Assembly (NCBI GenBank): GCA_029261215.1
Contig: JAJDBT010000016.1
Location: 23,745-87,744, forward strand
Length of the DNA: 64,000 bases
Origin: Nitrospirota bacterium
GTDB lineage: Bacteria > Nitrospirota > Nitrospiria > SBBL01 > JAADHI01
Direction: 5' to 3'
The position numbers were made by a program, and so were the translations under genes. Under the pieces are notes generated by a model. The model was not told where the DNA came from, ran no database searches, and saw only the letters and a program-made list of their open reading frames with translations. Positions 62,772 through 64,000 of the stretch are shown here, in pieces; the stretch's first letter is position 1, and every line of letters starts with the position of its first letter.

Positions 62772-64000
62772 TCGAGTGGGTAAACATCATCGGAGTACCT
62801 CCTTGGGGTAGAGATCAAGTCCCCCCAGATGAAAGTAAATGGCATTTGAGAATCGCTCTTTGTTCCTGAAGCCTCGACTTCGTACTTTAATCATTTTGAT
62901 ACGGCTATTGAGTCCCTCGGCCGGACCATTACTGACTTTTAAAACAATGGCATTGAGTATGCCCCATAAATGTTCTTTTATGGTCTTGGAAACTTTTTTG
63001 ATGGGTTCAAGGCGACTACGAACCGCCCAGGAAAGCCACTTCTTCCAGCCTTTATCTGCCCATGTTTTACTCGAATAGTGCCACAGTGACATCGCAAATT
63101 CTTTGATCGCCCAGGCCCGAGCTGTCTTTAGGACACTCTCTCGCAATGGCTTAAATCCAAGCTTTTGTTCTCGACTCATGTTTTTAGGGTTATACAGCCA
63201 TTTGTACTTACTCCCTTTGAGGTCGTAACGGCCGCAGGCCATCAGTGCTTTGTTCTCCTGGCGGCGGACTTTATCGACTGCACTACACAGATATTTGGCC
63301 ACATGAAATTTGTCAAAAGCAATCTTCTTCTCTGCATTCGGCAGACTCTCTAAGGTTGCGTAGATAAACGCTGGCCACATATCCATTGACACGCTTTCAA
63401 TCGCCTCTTTTTGACCTTTGCTCAGCCCTGCATACCACGTTTTGAGACTCGCTTTTTTACGATCCTGACCAACATGCAAGACGGTACCTGCTTCTTGGTC
63501 TGAGACGATCGTAACGTAGTCATGGCGCTTCTTGAAGGCGGTTTCATCAATCCCAAGCTGTTTTGGAAATACGCGCGCTCTACGCGATAAGCCCCGTTTA
63601 ACCGCACGCTGCATGATGCCATCAATCGCATTCCAGCTGAGTTTTAATTGTCGTGAAACCCCCAAGGTCGAGGTTTCTTTCAGCCAATCAATCACGAGCG
63701 CTTCGAAGAGTGCGGTAAACCCGGAACCCGGATCAGCCCAAGGAACATTGGCCGTAACAACGCCGTGCTGCCTACATTCTACTCGGGGAACATCGGCGAC
63801 CAGAATCGTTTTGTACTGGCAGGTATCCAAGTGCCTCCATTTTCGTTGCCGAGTGTCATAACCAGGGCTCGTTGTTTTGCAATCTGGGCAGGGAAACATG
63901 ACCTCTGACTCTGGAACTACGTGAATTCTCACTTCCCCCTGACTTGGTAAAAGTTCTACTTTCTTAACGTGCCACGGACTTTGTATCCCCAGTATTTGGG
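62758..64000 (-). mobile_element. ISL3-family insertion sequence (right end outside window)
   Basis: Contains an ISL3-type transposase. The element end is tentatively at GGCTCTTCCCC (62758-62768), inside the adaptor gene; the opposite end is beyond the window, so inverted repeats cannot be checked. Confidence 0.75.
62787..64000 (-). CDS. ISL3-family transposase (5' end cut by window)
   Basis: The frame is open to the window edge, with S-P-W-H-V-K-K-V-E-L-L upstream of the GTG at 63932, so the real start is outside. Zn-finger-like C-P-D-C (N-terminal), then the DDE ISL3 domain (D-E-T-A-F-K, V-S-M-D-M-W-P, D-K-F-H-V-A-K), and the end S-N-G-P-A-E-G-L-N-S-R-I-K. Mobilises the element. Confidence 0.92.
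   Translation of the reverse strand, partial: QILGIQSPWHVKKVELLPSQGEVRIHVVPESEVMFPCPDCKTTSPGYDTRQRKWRHLDTCQYKTILVADVPRVECRQHGVVTANVPWADPGSGFTALFEALVIDWLKETSTLGVSRQLKLSWNAIDGIMQRAVKRGLSRRARVFPKQLGIDETAFKKRHDYVTIVSDQEAGTVLHVGQDRKKASLKTWYAGLSKGQKEAIESVSMDMWPAFIYATLESLPNAEKKIAFDKFHVAKYLCSAVDKVRRQENKALMACGRYDLKGSKYKWLYNPKNMSREQKLGFKPLRESVLKTARAWAIKEFAMSLWHYSSKTWADKGWKKWLSWAVRSRLEPIKKVSKTIKEHLWGILNAIVLKVSNGPAEGLNSRIKMIKVRSRGFRNKERFSNAIYFHLGGLDLYPKEVLR

Overview
The window is a chromosomal segment of a didermic (Gram-negative) bacterium of roughly balanced base composition. The outer membrane is shown by a TolC-type factor, an outer-membrane barrel, many lipoproteins and two YkuD L,D-transpeptidases. 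The minus-strand order rimP-nusA-infB-DUF503-rbfA-truB-rpsO-pnp-M16 peptidase, next to yqeY-dnaG-rpoD-tRNA-Zn-ribbon-rnpB, is the layout seen in deltaproteobacterial, Nitrospirota and Nitrospinota-like genomes. A doubled-CXXCH cytochrome, a PilT ATPase and a PAS-LuxR regulator with a Cys cluster fit that broad placement. I cannot name the species.

Layout. 1-5.4 kb: a beta-propeller protein (cut by the window start), a TlpA thioredoxin, two small metal-handling-like proteins, then an outer-membrane barrel and a non-canonical Nramp-like transporter on the minus strand. 5.4-9.8 kb: rlmN, Fe superoxide dismutase, an acyl-CoA desaturase, and a cysteine desulfurase homologue lacking key catalytic residues, overlapping a TusA-like sulfur carrier. 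9.8-17.6 kb: FG-GAP lipoprotein, glyoxalase-fold protein, PAS-LuxR regulator, dienelactone hydrolase, AlkC-type DNA glycosylase, and a cell-wall cluster (coiled-coil lipoprotein, two L,D-transpeptidases, an exported protein). 18-19.8 kb: a decayed KAP-NTPase/formylglycine-generating-enzyme fusion gene. 19.9-23.8 kb: small enzymes, a tetrahaem cytochrome, glmM and a parvulin PPIase. 24-30.3 kb: pgpA-pncC, recA, pilT, recX, then tetR-SDR and a divergent rhodanese/marR pair.

30.3-38.4 kb is accessory: a Kelch/He_PIG lipoprotein with an in-frame TGA near its natural start, a Gly-rich lipoprotein broken by a 131-bp inverted-repeat element, repeated GC palindromes, a three-gene envelope cassette (membrane protein, lipoprotein, peptidoglycan-binding lytic transglycosylase), and rnpB. 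38.6-54.1 kb holds the housekeeping transcription, translation and replication operons. Two leader structures stand out there: an intrinsic terminator between the nusA-operon promoter and rimP, and a long RNase III-type stem before pnp. 54.2-62.8 kb carries amino-acid and one-carbon enzymes, a flavin disulfide reductase and a tolC-type/RND-adaptor pair. The adaptor appears truncated by an ISL3-family element that runs off the right end.

Regulatory theme: tetR, marR and a glyoxalase-fold gene each have a good sigma-70 promoter placed so that transcription should begin at or next to the ATG. This suggests leaderless mRNAs, in two cases with a palindrome within the promoter.
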